NCBI RefSeq assembly: GCF_027213645.1
Contig: NZ_JAPWGL010000002.1
Location: forward strand, 124,001-188,000
Source: Pedobacter rhodius
GTDB taxonomy: Bacteria; Bacteroidota; Bacteroidia; Sphingobacteriales; Sphingobacteriaceae
Direction of reading: 5' to 3'
DNA: 64,000 bases
Within the stretch, counting starts at the first letter, position 1; every line of letters begins with the position of its first letter. The notes under the pieces were generated by a model that had not been told where the DNA came from, made no database searches, and worked only from the letters and a program-made list of their open reading frames with translations. The position numbers were made by a program, and so were the translations under genes. Of the stretch, positions 47,080 to 56,290 are shown in pieces.

Positions 47080-48048
47080 TTACCAATTCCATATTAAATA
47101 ATATGTATCTCCAATAACCGGCCTATCAAGAACTACAGATATTGCGTCCTGAATAAAGTTGTATTTTATTAAATTAGACTCATCAAAAGTTATCCCATTC
47201 CTTATACATTTTAATTTAGCTTTCTTAACCTGCCTATTTTTTGGAAATACGATGTGAATTTCCACAGAATTATAGCTGTAGGAGACCAAATACGAAAAGT
47301 CTTCTGTTTCTTTTAGATAAGCATCCTTGTTTAGAAGTTCCAGTACATGTTTCATTTTTTTTCCCACCGGAAGTATGTGATCAAATTCTACTTGGAAGGA
47401 TTTTGCTCCGCCTTCTGATGTTTCAATCACAGCTGCATCGGGATGACTGGCCACGTATTCGATACTGCCAGTAGTGTTATAACCACGGTAGAAGATTGAC
47501 TTTAAAGGAATATTTGGAGTGAATTGTCTTTCAGATATCCAAATCGCATTTTTGCCCGTTTCATCCAATACAATCTTAAATATTGCTTTATCATAAGAAA
47601 CTGAAACGCTGTGCCCTATTGCAGAGAGCAATGCCTTACATCCAGATAAAAATTTTTTTTGGCCATAGCGCGCACCAGAAAAATCTGCGATCACCCTGTC
47701 TTGAACGGCTTGTTTTACTCCTGTAGATGGAGGGATCCAATTTGTGAAAACATAATTATCTAAAGTAATGGGAATCAAAATAGATTTACCGCCTTCACGA
47801 GCCTCTCTTTGTAAAGTCTCTTCCAGTTCGTTTAAAAGACCTGCCCTGTTTAAAGACGTTTCTGAACAAATAAAGATAACCTTCGCAAAGTTATTGATGT
47901 TATCTCTCATAACCCTATGTAATTTTTCACCAGGCTTGGCGTGTAACGGAAAAAAAAAGGTTCTGACTCCCGAATCGTTAAGAAACTTGTTTAATCGATA
48001 AGCAAATTTTTCATCGGGACCACCGTAGCTAATAAAAACTGTTTCCAT
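47080..48048 (-). CDS. TIR domain protein
   Basis: A 322-residue protein, start taken at 48048 (METVFISYGGPDE) since the upstream reading adds ten residues without signal. Residues 1-145 form a TIR domain: VFISYGGPDEKFAYRLNKFL, FLSGCKALL and FICSETSLNRAG. Glu74 (LLNELEETLQ) is the likely catalytic glutamate of NADase-type TIRs. The remaining 170 residues are beta-rich with GDTYYLIWNW at the end, probably a sensor or scaffold; I do not recognise it. It may be a defence effector that depletes NAD upon phage sensing. No adjacent sensor gene. Confidence 0.85.
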   Translation of the reverse strand: METVFISYGGPDEKFAYRLNKFLNDSGVRTFFFPLHAKPGEKLHRVMRDNINNFAKVIFICSETSLNRAGLLNELEETLQREAREGGKSILIPITLDNYVFTNWIPPSTGVKQAVQDRVIADFSGARYGQKKFLSGCKALLSAIGHSVSVSYDKAIFKIVLDETGKNAIWISERQFTPNIPLKSIFYRGYNTTGSIEYVASHPDAAVIETSEGGAKSFQVEFDHILPVGKKMKHVLELLNKDAYLKETEDFSYLVSYSYNSVEIHIVFPKNRQVKKAKLKCIRNGITFDESNLIKYNFIQDAISVVLDRPVIGDTYYLIWNW

Positions 48049-48078
48049 TCGAGCATATTTGATTGAAACAATATACAA

Positions 48079-48620
48079 TTATAAATAACCAAAAGCCATG
48101 CTAAATAATCTTTCTAAAATTTTATCCCTAAGATTAATAACAAAAGTCAAATTTTACTGCTAACAGCATGGAAGGCCGATTGAATATAAAATATTTAAAG
48201 CACAATCGGAACTTGCGCCAGCGTTAACGAGCTGACAAGCTTTGCCAGATAAGATTTCTAAAAATACTTTTCCGGTTTTTTTTTCCATAGTAATAGTTAA
48301 AATAAACTTCTTGCTTTTTGAAATCTTTGGCGAAAGTAGAAATGCGGGTATACGTTTTGCCAAATGATATAACACAGAAGTTTCAATATCTGGATGCAGT
48401 GAAACCACAGCAGAAACAAAGATTATTGAGCCTTTTTTAACAAAAGCAATGGGTTATGATAATGCTTGAAACCATAGCTATATTAGTCGTAAACCTTGCT
48501 ATTTCTGAGGTTATAAAATTACATAGGTTTATAGTTGTGAACTTTGGATGTTCTGACGTTTGTATTTTTAGAATTTTAAGATTGTGCAGATGGATAAATC
48601 TGCCTTAAAATCGCCTTTAT
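48079..48620. other. Gap with repeat remnant
   Basis: The gap contains the degenerate repeat at 48208-48250 and otherwise no supported gene. A minus reading of 82 codons (48160-48408) overlaps the remnant and shows no protein pattern. Confidence 0.45.
48208..48250 (+). repeat. Degenerate repeat end, like copy B
   Basis: AACTTGCGCCAGCGTTAACG followed by AGCTGACAAGCTTTGCCAGA matches the extended right end of copy B with several changes. Confidence 0.5.
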
Positions 48621-49739
48621 TTAAATAATTAGATTAACCTTATTTCCTGTTTTCACGGCTTGGTAAATGGCATCAATGATTTTCATATCTCTCAAGCCTT
48701 CCTCACCGTTAACAGGCACCACTGGCTTTTTATCTTCAAAAATAAGAGTTGCCATTTCATCCATCTGTACAGTTTGATGAGTAGTTACAGGCTGTGTGAG
48801 CTCACCCATGTGTGTTCTGCCTTTAATAGGACCATAACCGGTAGAAGGCTGCATTTCTGCAAATCCCTTATCGCCACTCATAAAAAATCTATCCAGATGA
48901 TTAATATTATAACTGGATAAGCAGGACGCTACCGCGCCACCTGGGAAACCCAATTGAAACTGTATGGTTTCATCTACACCTTCGCTAAACTTTATCGGAT
49001 CGGTCTTGGTTTCCTGAGCCGTAACCCAAATCGGCTCTTCGCCCACCATGTATCTTGCCCCGTTGATGGCATAAATGCCGATATCCATCATTGATCCCCC
49101 GCCCGCAAGCGCTTTATTTAATCGCCATTGCTTAGGATCGCCAGCTTTAAAACCACACTGGGCCTGGAAAAACATGATCTTACCGAAATTATCCGCTTTT
49201 CGCATTCGGATTACCTCCAGCGTCCGGGGTTCAAAATGCATCCTGTAGCCAATCAGAAGCTTTACATTTGCTGTTTTACAAGCATCGATCATCTCCTGTG
49301 CTTCTTTGGCATTTAAGGCCATTGGTTTTTCGCATATAGCATGTTTTCCAGCTTTAGCTACCCGGATTACCTGACTATGGTGCAGGGCGTTTGGCGTAAT
49401 TACATAAATTGCATCTATATCTTTATTGTTTTTTACCTGATCGAAGTTTTCATAGTTATAGCAATTCTTTTCAGGGATATTGTACTTCGTTTGCCATTCT
49501 TTAACTTTTGAAGGGGTACCACTGATTACACCAACCAACTTTGCCTTTGTACAGGCTTTCATCGCTTCTGCTACACGGGTGCCATATCCGCCTAAACCCA
49601 TGATGGCCACTCGAAGTATTTTACCCTCATAAGGCTCGGTAATTCGACCAGGAGCATCTGCAAATGCTGTTAAGGAGCTTAATTGCAGCATCAATGCTGA
49701 TGCACCTATTTTTTGTAAAAAATCTCTTCTAGTGTTCAT
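48621..49739 (-). CDS. Gfo/Idh/MocA family oxidoreductase, Tat-exported
   Basis: A 372-residue NAD(P)-dependent sugar or inositol dehydrogenase-like protein. The N-terminus MNTRRDFLQKIGASALMLQ is a twin-arginine (RRDF) export signal, implying a periplasmic, cofactor-preloaded enzyme, as in many Bacteroidota glycosidases. The nucleotide site is VAIMGLGGYGTRVAEA and the family motif is KHAICEKPMALNAKEAQEM with the conserved EKP. It carries LAGGGSMMDIGIYAIN in place of the usual AGGG-lxD-xGxH. A His at the catalytic place is not clear. Substrate is unknown. Confidence 0.9.
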   Translation of the reverse strand: MNTRRDFLQKIGASALMLQLSSLTAFADAPGRITEPYEGKILRVAIMGLGGYGTRVAEAMKACTKAKLVGVISGTPSKVKEWQTKYNIPEKNCYNYENFDQVKNNKDIDAIYVITPNALHHSQVIRVAKAGKHAICEKPMALNAKEAQEMIDACKTANVKLLIGYRMHFEPRTLEVIRMRKADNFGKIMFFQAQCGFKAGDPKQWRLNKALAGGGSMMDIGIYAINGARYMVGEEPIWVTAQETKTDPIKFSEGVDETIQFQLGFPGGAVASCLSSYNINHLDRFFMSGDKGFAEMQPSTGYGPIKGRTHMGELTQPVTTHQTVQMDEMATLIFEDKKPVVPVNGEEGLRDMKIIDAIYQAVKTGNKVNLII

Positions 49740-49745
49740 ATGCAT

Positions 49746-50346
49746 CCTGAGGTTATATTGTTATTCAGCAAAATATTAATCAATATTTTCGAACTTGTTT
49801 TTGCCGCTTGAATAATTGATTTACATCATGTAATCTAACACCGAACAGCCATGTTAAATTTTCGAGATATGATTTGCGAGTTGGTCTTAAAGATAAAGTA
49901 ATTGCATTATTTCTCAAAATTCCCGATTACTTTTTATACTGATGCTTGTAAAGGAATCTGCATACTAAAAACTTAACAATCCGGATCGAATTTTTGGAAT
50001 GACCGGTCTCCTGAAGTTTGGAAGACTTCAACACCTTTTTCCAGGGCGTTTCTATGATCAGAAGTTTCAACCGATTGTGAAATATTTTTGTCTGTCATAA
50101 CTTTATTCAATTCCTGATTTGCCCCGGGCCAAACGAAGCCCAAGAAGGGAAACCTGTTCTCCGCCCGCTGCCTTTTCACGCGGCGCTGGCGCAAGCGTCT
50201 CGCTGGTAACGAATCATATGTTCGAAAAACTAATTAATCGAATTTCGATTAGTCTTTAAAATCTGAACGCTATTACGATGTAAGCACAAGCAGAACGCTT
50301 ACGCTAGATGGAGTGGATGTGGCCGTAATTAAGAAACAGGCCCTTA
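49746..50346. other. Gap holding repeat copy F
   Basis: Apart from copy F, a minus-strand 73-codon reading at 49973-50194 (41 codons from its internal ATG) is not supported; it lacks a family pattern and its 5' end lies in repeat sequence. Confidence 0.45.
50184..50311 (+). repeat. 130-bp repeat, copy F
   Basis: Left arm GCGCAAGCGTCTCGCTGGTA, centre TTCGAAAAACTAATTAATCG intact, right arm CACAAGCAGAACGCTTACGC with three changes. Confidence 0.88.
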
Positions 50347-50712
50347 TTATACATTTACATAAATTACTTTACCAAAAACTATTGTGTTGCCGTCGGGGTC
50401 GTTAACAGCACAATCGCGCATTCCATATGGGCGATCTTCTAAAACCGTATCTATCCATGCGCCTCGTGCGGTGATCAGATCGTAGTAAACATCAATTTCA
50501 TCACACTCTACACATAAATGAGCGCTGCCGGGTACTTTTTTATGCCCAGGATTTGCTGGCCCACTTAAATGAATGCAGACATTGTCATAAACCAAGCCTG
50601 CATAATCTCCAAATTTAAAATCATAGGTAAACCCCAGAATATCTGTATAGTAATTAACGGCCTTTTGGAGGTCGGTGACATGAATGACAACAGATGAACT
50701 TAATACTTTCAT
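50347..50712 (-). CDS. VOC family protein
   Basis: A 121-residue glyoxalase-fold protein: VLSSSVVIHVTDLQKAVNYYTDILGF, then FGDYAGLVYDNVCIHLSG, HLCVECDEIDVYYDLI and RDCAVNDPDGNTIVFGK. A candidate metal set is His11 and Glu of the last strand (weakly supported). Such proteins often resist small drugs or degrade metabolites. It is the last gene before repeat F and lies beside an ABC permease, with no shared operon evident. Confidence 0.85.
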   Translation of the reverse strand: MKVLSSSVVIHVTDLQKAVNYYTDILGFTYDFKFGDYAGLVYDNVCIHLSGPANPGHKKVPGSAHLCVECDEIDVYYDLITARGAWIDTVLEDRPYGMRDCAVNDPDGNTIVFGKVIYVNV

Positions 50713-50804
50713 ATGGAATAATAAATATCGTGCAATGTAATCGTTACCAAAATTTAATAAATTTTAAATGATGGGCATTTGCCCGCATTCTTAAAAATGC
50801 TTTT

Positions 50805-53174
50805 TCATTCATATTTGAGCGCATTAATAGGATTTGCTTTCGCCGATTTATACGTTTGAAAGCTGACTGTAAGAAGCGCAGTAAGCAAAGTTACAGTTGC
50901 CGACACTGGAATTACCCACCATTTGATATTTGTGTGGAATTCGAAGGTTTTTAACCAGTTATTCATCAGGTAAATACTTAAAGGCACCGCAATAATTATA
51001 GCAAAAGAGATAATTTTCAGGAAAGAAAATGATAGCAGTTGCATAAGCTGAAACAAAGAGGCACCCAGCACTTTGCGAATGCCTATCTCTTTCGTTCTCT
51101 GTTCTGCACTGTAAGCTACTAAGCCATATAAACCCAAACAGGAAATGAAGATGGTAAGCCCACCAAAGAGACCAGAGAGGATGCCCAATTTTTGCTCCGT
51201 TTCGAACTTTTGTTTGTATAGTGAACTTAAAAAATCAATTTCAACTGGGTAGGCAGGATTAAGGGCTTTTGTAATTGTTGCAATTTTATCAACATTCTGA
51301 AGTAAGTTGCTTTTTGAATTTAACCTCATTGTGATATTGCCTAAATATTCTTTATTAAAATATACGACCAAAGGATCATTGGATTTATACGGTGTATTCC
51401 ATACAAAATCATTAAATAACCCAATTACATTGTAAGTCTGTCCAAAAATTTTAATTTTTTGTCCAATAGGGTTTTTCAGGTTCATGATTTTTTGCGCGGA
51501 TTGACTTAGTAAAACGGCACTGGAATCAGAAGCATATTTTTCTGAAAAATCTCTGCCAGAAATCATTCTAACCCCGCTGGTCTTAATAAAATTATAGGTT
51601 GTAGCAATTCTTGTAAACGGAATCTTGTTTTCCCGCTGTGCCATTCCAGGCCATTCTATATCGTTAAACATCGAGCCATCATGAGATAAGCCAACGGACA
51701 ACTTTGCCATTGATTCTACGGCTCCAGATTTTTTTAATTTATCTTCCAACAGATTATATTTTTCATTCAACAAGCCTTGCATGGGCATCTGTACCAGCAC
51801 ATCCTTATCAAAACCAGAAGGTTTATCGTTAGCATATTTCACTTGTTGATAGATAACAATTGCACCAATAACCAAAAATATGGAAAAGCAAAACTGAATA
51901 ACCACTAAAACTTGCCTTAAACTGAAATTAAACATCCGGCCTGAAGGATTTCTTTTAAGATTCTGGGCAGGATTTCGAGACGATAGGTAAAATGCAGGAT
52001 AACTTCCCGCTACCAAAGCAGTAGTTGCTACTGCCACGATTAGACTTATCCAGCTGTAAAAATTAAAGTAGGTTATGCTAAGATTGATTTGAAGCATATG
52101 GTTAAACTTTGGCAAAAGTAACTCTGCTAAAATAACGGCTAGTGCCAAAGCGATCAGCGTAAGCACTAAAGATTCCATAAGAAACTGAACTACTAATGAT
52201 TTTCTATTTGCCCCAAGCGTTTTTTTGATTGCAATCTCTTTGGCTCTTTTTTCAGATTTCGCAGTTACTAGATTAATGAAATTTATACAGGCAATCAACA
52301 ATATCCCGATTGTAAGACCACCAAACAGCCACAGCCGCTCAATATTTCCACCAACAGTTTTTCCATTGACGAAATTTCCACGCAGGTAAAAATCATTTAG
52401 GGAATAAATAAAATAAGACTGGTTGGTACTTTTGGTATTTCTTTTAACCAATGCATTTATTTTTTCATCTATTAACTTCGGGTCTGTTCCCGGCTTTAAA
52501 ACCAGTAAGGTGATGAAACTGTAATTATTCCAGTCTGGATTTTTCACACTTGTATTGGAATTTGCGTACAATGCCCATGGCAAAATATAATCTGGCTTGT
52601 AAGAACTGTTGTCTGGCATATCCTTTACAACGGCCGTAATTTTTAATTGTATTTTGTTTTCAAAACGAACAAATTTATTGACAACATCTGTAGATTGAAA
52701 TAAAAGTTTCGCTGTGCTTTCTGTCAAAATTACCGTATTGGCATCCGTTAGTGCGGTTCTTGGGTTGCCGTCAATAAATTTAAAATCATATACCTCGAAT
52801 ATATCAGGCTCAGCAAACCTAAAGTTTCTTTTAAAAACCTTCTCTCCATTGCCAAGCAAGCCAACAGCGTCGTAATTGGTTCGCGAAACGTAGGCAATTT
52901 CGGGAATCTGCTGTTTGATTGCTGGAGCAAGAGCTGTTGCAGAACCTAAAAACGTAGTAAAAATGTTGCCTTTATCATCTTTAAGATTATTCATTACCTG
53001 GTAACTACGCCTAGCATTTTTGGATTGCAGGTCAAAATTCCATTCATGGGCTACATATAAGAGCAACAAAATGCAAGCTGTAAGCCCAATGCCTAAACCA
53101 AGTATGTTAATTAAAGTGGACATCTTATTTTTCCACAAACTCCGGAATGCAATTTTTAAGTTGAGTATAAACAT
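50805..53174 (-). CDS. ABC transporter permease, double FtsX type
   Basis: A 789-residue MacB-like permease with two FtsX cores. N-terminal membrane segment at about 20-43 (STLINILGLGIGLTACILLLL), a periplasmic domain, three membrane helices near 280-400, then a second core with a membrane start at about 420-440 and a final helix set 665-780. The tail KANPINALKYE is typical. These proteins form transporters or stand-alone periplasmic stress sensors, often with an ATPase elsewhere. The substrate is unknown. Confidence 0.85.
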   Translation of the reverse strand: MFILNLKIAFRSLWKNKMSTLINILGLGIGLTACILLLLYVAHEWNFDLQSKNARRSYQVMNNLKDDKGNIFTTFLGSATALAPAIKQQIPEIAYVSRTNYDAVGLLGNGEKVFKRNFRFAEPDIFEVYDFKFIDGNPRTALTDANTVILTESTAKLLFQSTDVVNKFVRFENKIQLKITAVVKDMPDNSSYKPDYILPWALYANSNTSVKNPDWNNYSFITLLVLKPGTDPKLIDEKINALVKRNTKSTNQSYFIYSLNDFYLRGNFVNGKTVGGNIERLWLFGGLTIGILLIACINFINLVTAKSEKRAKEIAIKKTLGANRKSLVVQFLMESLVLTLIALALAVILAELLLPKFNHMLQINLSITYFNFYSWISLIVAVATTALVAGSYPAFYLSSRNPAQNLKRNPSGRMFNFSLRQVLVVIQFCFSIFLVIGAIVIYQQVKYANDKPSGFDKDVLVQMPMQGLLNEKYNLLEDKLKKSGAVESMAKLSVGLSHDGSMFNDIEWPGMAQRENKIPFTRIATTYNFIKTSGVRMISGRDFSEKYASDSSAVLLSQSAQKIMNLKNPIGQKIKIFGQTYNVIGLFNDFVWNTPYKSNDPLVVYFNKEYLGNITMRLNSKSNLLQNVDKIATITKALNPAYPVEIDFLSSLYKQKFETEQKLGILSGLFGGLTIFISCLGLYGLVAYSAEQRTKEIGIRKVLGASLFQLMQLLSFSFLKIISFAIIIAVPLSIYLMNNWLKTFEFHTNIKWWVIPVSATVTLLTALLTVSFQTYKSAKANPINALKYE

Positions 53175-53621
53175 AATTAGGTTCAGGTTTGGTATTGAAT
53201 AACTTATTTACATGAAAAAAATACCTTTGGCCTTCGTATTATAAAATATTAGAAAAGTTCTTGCATCTATATAGGGTTATCCAAATTTAGTGCGGTAAAA
53301 TGGGTCCATCAATAACTGTAAACAGTCATTTTTCCCTCTGGCGCAAGCGTCTCGCTTGTGACTAATCATATAGTCGAAAAACTAATTAATCGAATTTCGA
53401 TTCGTCTTTAAAATCTGAACCCTGTTACGATGTAAGCACAAGCGGAACGCTTGCGCTAGATGGAGTGCATTATTTAAATTAATGGAAAACAATTTTTTAA
53501 AAATAAATTAAATAATTTCATATGCTAAAAAAATTACGAAACTTCATTAAGCCAGGCAGATAAAAAAGAGATTGAATTAAAAAAAATGGTTTATTAGCGA
53601 ACAGAAGTAAACAAGGTTACA
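53175..53621. other. Gap holding repeat copy G
   Basis: Repeat G lies at 53334-53463. The remainder has no supported gene, though a short open stretch (SQADKKEIELKKMVY) at 53530-53597 could be decayed coding sequence. Confidence 0.4.
53334..53463 (+). repeat. 130-bp repeat, copy G
   Basis: Left arm GCGCAAGCGTCTCGCTTGTG is perfect, centre has one change (ATAGTCGAAAAAC), right arm CACAAGCGGAACGCTTGCGC has one change. Confidence 0.92.
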
Positions 53622-54137
53622 ATGATTTATAGCAATAATAAAAACTGGTTAATGTGCTTAATTTTAATGATTTACTGCGGTTTGTCATTTGGACAAACGA
53701 AATCAAAGCCAGATTTGTATTTGTATTTTAAACAAGATTTATCAAAGAAAGTATACAAATCTGATTTAAACTTACAAACAAAACCTGCTAACCAGAATGG
53801 CCAGCCATCTTCAGAGGTGCAAAGTATTTACCATTACGCTTACCTCACAGATGATGGAAAAAAGGAGTATTCCTACGAGTTATTAGCCACCATTCCTGGA
53901 ACTCATCCGCTCATTTGTAACCGTGAAATCTTTAGCAAATACAAAATCGTTCCCTTTCAAAATCTGGAAAAAATTAAAGGGTTGATAGCTGACGGCTGGG
54001 ACAGTTCCAAATTCCCTTACCGTAGGATATTCGTTGTTGAAAAAATAGCTAAAACGAGATATAAAGTGGTACAAGTACAACTATTTTTTCCTTTTAGTTC
54101 TGAGGGCGTAAAAATCAGGCAGTTGAAAGTAAATTGA
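53622..54137 (+). CDS. Secreted hypothetical protein
   Basis: A 171-residue protein with a signal peptide ending near LSFGQTKSK (residue about 26) and a Lys/Gln-rich start to the mature chain. No family is recognised; the middle holds IYHYAYLTDDGKKEYSYELLATIPG and the end ISAKTRYKVVQVQLFFPFS-type strands. A Q-T-K-S start after cleavage is expected. It stands alone between repeat G and a 350-base gap; no operon partner. Confidence 0.65.
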   Translation: MIYSNNKNWLMCLILMIYCGLSFGQTKSKPDLYLYFKQDLSKKVYKSDLNLQTKPANQNGQPSSEVQSIYHYAYLTDDGKKEYSYELLATIPGTHPLICNREIFSKYKIVPFQNLEKIKGLIADGWDSSKFPYRRIFVVEKIAKTRYKVVQVQLFFPFSSEGVKIRQLKVN

Positions 54138-54483
54138 ATGGCAGGAATAAAGCGTGTAACCGTTTCTGTTTTTTAGTAAAATACATTTATATTTTTTTGA
54201 GGGCTTCGGAATTTAATCCGAGAGATCTTATACCTAAGACAGCTAAAATGTATCAAAAAAAATGCTGAACGATTAGGTAAGTCGAAATCGAAACCCGCAT
54301 AACCTTCGCTATGTAAAAAAAATACTTACGAAAAAGAAGTGGCTATTGGTGAAGATAAAGTTTAACATAAGCAGCTTTAATTATACAAGTTAAATGAATT
54401 GGTAAGCCAGCTACGGATGTTATTAACTTAAGGCAGGCATGATTAATGTTAGTTTAAAAATTGAGCAGTTTGTTATGATAAAT
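54138..54483. other. 346-base gap
   Basis: AT-rich with short open stretches only. A decayed coding segment is possible (KEVAIGEDK near 54330-54356), but no gene is supported. Confidence 0.35.
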
Positions 54484-54999
54484 ATGCACACAAGATCAGT
54501 TAAAATTTCGACCGCAACTTTACTGCTATTATTAATTTATAGCTGTAGGCAAAAAACTAATTTCATTGTGCAGCCTATAAGTGATGAATTTAACCGACAG
54601 TACATCTCCGGTAAAGGATTGGATACAAATTATTTCAATCCAAACGACGTCATGCAGTATTACCAGGTGTCAAACTATGAAGATTTGGCGGATAATCAAA
54701 TACTGTCAGAATTGGAGGTTTTTGCAACTACCCGTTTTCCTTCGTACAAACTTCAACAGCTACGTAAGTTAACATTACTGTTTTACAAGAAAAAAATGTT
54801 TATTGATTACCAGGATCACCTGTATGAATCTGCAAGGGAAAATGACAACAGGCGCCTGGAAGGACATGCGAAAGAATTGTTAGCCAGCATAACGTTAGAA
54901 CGGACAAATAAAAATTCAAAGAATATGTCCCGCAAAAGCGTCCTTTACGATAATGGTAAATTTAAGATGAAGTTAATTGATACCATATTCGTACGATAG
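54484..54999 (+). CDS. Putative lipoprotein
   Basis: The start at 54484 opens a lipoprotein signal (MHTRSVKISTATLLLLLIYSC) with a lipidated Cys21. The upstream reading from 54439 would place a charged segment before it. The mature chain is rich in Tyr, Asn and Asp. Middle residues FEVFATTRFPSYKLQQLRKLTLLFYKKK (read with local variation) suggest a helix. No family is recognised. It is followed by another lipoprotein 34 bases later, so the two form one unit. Confidence 0.65.
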   Translation: MHTRSVKISTATLLLLLIYSCRQKTNFIVQPISDEFNRQYISGKGLDTNYFNPNDVMQYYQVSNYEDLADNQILSELEVFATTRFPSYKLQQLRKLTLLFYKKKMFIDYQDHLYESARENDNRRLEGHAKELLASITLERTNKNSKNMSRKSVLYDNGKFKMKLIDTIFVR

Positions 55000-55033
55000 T
55001 CATTAATAACAGAACCCAAAAAAACTGATAAAG

Positions 55034-55591
55034 ATGCTTAAACTGAATTCGATATTACTGCTAATGGGCATGTTAGCTGCCTGTAAGGGCAATTCAAAAA
55101 AAAATTCAAATCTGCCGGATACATTGACATCATTACCCAACAAAACCATTGTATTAAAGCTGGATACCAGTACAGGAAAAAAAATCAGCACCAAAACAGC
55201 CGATGAACTGGTTTATCAGGATGATACTTTTGCTACTTACAGCGACAGTCAAAAAAGAGGAACAGGCGTAATTTCATTTGACTTAGACATTAACGACAGG
55301 CTGGAAATTTACAACGACGACGGATCATTTTTTGGCAGGATAGTGCTCAATGAAGACCAGACATATTATACTTTGGACATGCCCCAAAAGACAGTTGCCA
55401 GAAAAGTTGTTCCCCAGTTTGATGCAGCCGCATTTGTTTTCGATGCAGATGAGGTTAACAGTGATGACGACTATTTAAAAATTTACGTAAACGGGCAACT
55501 GAGGAAAGTTAAAAAGGCCGGGATTAAATACTCCTATATGAAATGGGACGATTATTTAAGGGATAATGCGAAAGGTTCCGGCGCATATTAA
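55034..55591 (+). CDS. Putative lipoprotein
   Basis: A 185-residue protein with a signal ending LLMGMLAACKG (Cys17 lipidated). The mature part begins with a Lys/Asn-rich linker (NSKKNSNLPDT), then a Thr-rich strand. Its middle holds TYYTLDMPQKTVARKVVPQFD and a late acidic stretch EVNSDDDYLKIYVNGQLRK. No family is recognised. It lies 34 bases after the preceding lipoprotein gene and before a tandem pair of repeats. Confidence 0.65.
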   Translation: MLKLNSILLLMGMLAACKGNSKKNSNLPDTLTSLPNKTIVLKLDTSTGKKISTKTADELVYQDDTFATYSDSQKRGTGVISFDLDINDRLEIYNDDGSFFGRIVLNEDQTYYTLDMPQKTVARKVVPQFDAAAFVFDADEVNSDDDYLKIYVNGQLRKVKKAGIKYSYMKWDDYLRDNAKGSGAY

Positions 55592-55599
55592 TTTATTAC

Positions 55600-55703
55600 A
55601 CCCCTCTGGCGCAAGCGTCTCGATTTTGACAAACAATATATTCGAAAAACTAATTAATCGAATATCGATTAGTTTTTAAAATCTGAACCCTATTCCAGGT
55701 AAG
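55600..55703 (+). repeat. 130-bp repeat, copy H1 (right end missing)
   Basis: Left arm GCGCAAGCGTCTCGATTTTG, centre intact, breaks off after ATCTGAACCCTATTCCAGGT just where copy H2 begins. Confidence 0.88.
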
Positions 55704-55834
55704 CCCCCTCTGGCGCAAGCGTCTCGCTTGTGACTAATCATATATTCGAAAAACTAATTAATCGAATTCAATCAGTCATTAAAATCTGAACCTTATTACG
55801 ATGTAAGCACACGCGGAACGCTTGCACTAGCTGG
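55704..55834 (+). repeat. 130-bp repeat, copy H2
   Basis: Left arm GCGCAAGCGTCTCGCTTGTG perfect, centre shortened (ATCGAATTCAATCAGTCATT), right arm CACACGCGGAACGCTTGCAC with three changes. It borders the second copy of the lipoprotein gene. Confidence 0.9.
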
Positions 55835-55879
55835 CAAGAGACTACCTTTTTCAGATAGCCTCATAAAAAGGATATACTT

Positions 55880-56257
55880 TTAATTAATGGTTTTTTCAGG
55901 TGATTCCTTCAATATAAAATCTACCACTACTGAATCACCATTTACCAAGTTAATATCGCGAGTAGACCTCATTAAATAGCCAATATAGCTAGCTCGGAGG
56001 ATGTGATGCCCCTCATTAAGCTTAATTCGGTATCTACCCTTGTCATCAGTTGTTGTTAAAAGGATTGTATCTCTGGTTTTTATAGGTACACCGGGCAGAG
56101 TTCTGTTATTTTTATTTGTATCATAAACGGTTCCGGTAACAATAACATTATTATTTTTCGTTTTAAAAGTTGTTTTGGTATAGCTACCAGTATGGTTTAA
56201 AGAAGAGCAGCTCACTAGAATAGCAAATACAAATAATATGCTTAATATATGTTTCAT
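55880..56257 (-). CDS. Carboxypeptidase-regulatory-like lipoprotein, copy 2
   Basis: Same 125-residue lipoprotein as at 35698-36075: signal MKHILSILFVFAILVSC, lipid Cys17, then one CarboxypepD_reg-like domain. Five residues differ by hand count. The stretch of similarity extends beyond the gene on both sides (55838 to about 56275 against 35655 to about 36093), including AAGAGACTACC upstream of the stop and the leader ATAATATTTTTATAATTTAACAT. Both copies stand between repeats of the same family. Role unknown. Confidence 0.82.
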   Translation of the reverse strand: MKHILSILFVFAILVSCSSLNHTGSYTKTTFKTKNNNVIVTGTVYDTNKNNRTLPGVPIKTRDTILLTTTDDKGRYRIKLNEGHHILRASYIGYLMRSTRDINLVNGDSVVVDFILKESPEKTIN

Positions 56258-56290
56258 AATATTTTTATAATTTAACATCTCCATGGCCTT

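Noticed and set aside
48160..48408. 82-codon minus-strand reading after the TIR gene
   Set aside because: Its 3' half is the degenerate repeat end and no domain is visible.
49973..50194. 73-codon minus-strand reading beside repeat F
   Set aside because: Its 5' end overlaps repeat sequence and the arginine-rich start looks like chance; a shorter 41-codon version cannot be supported either.
54138..54483. A decayed gene between the exported proteins
   Set aside because: Short open stretches only, with stops in every frame and no homolog recognised.
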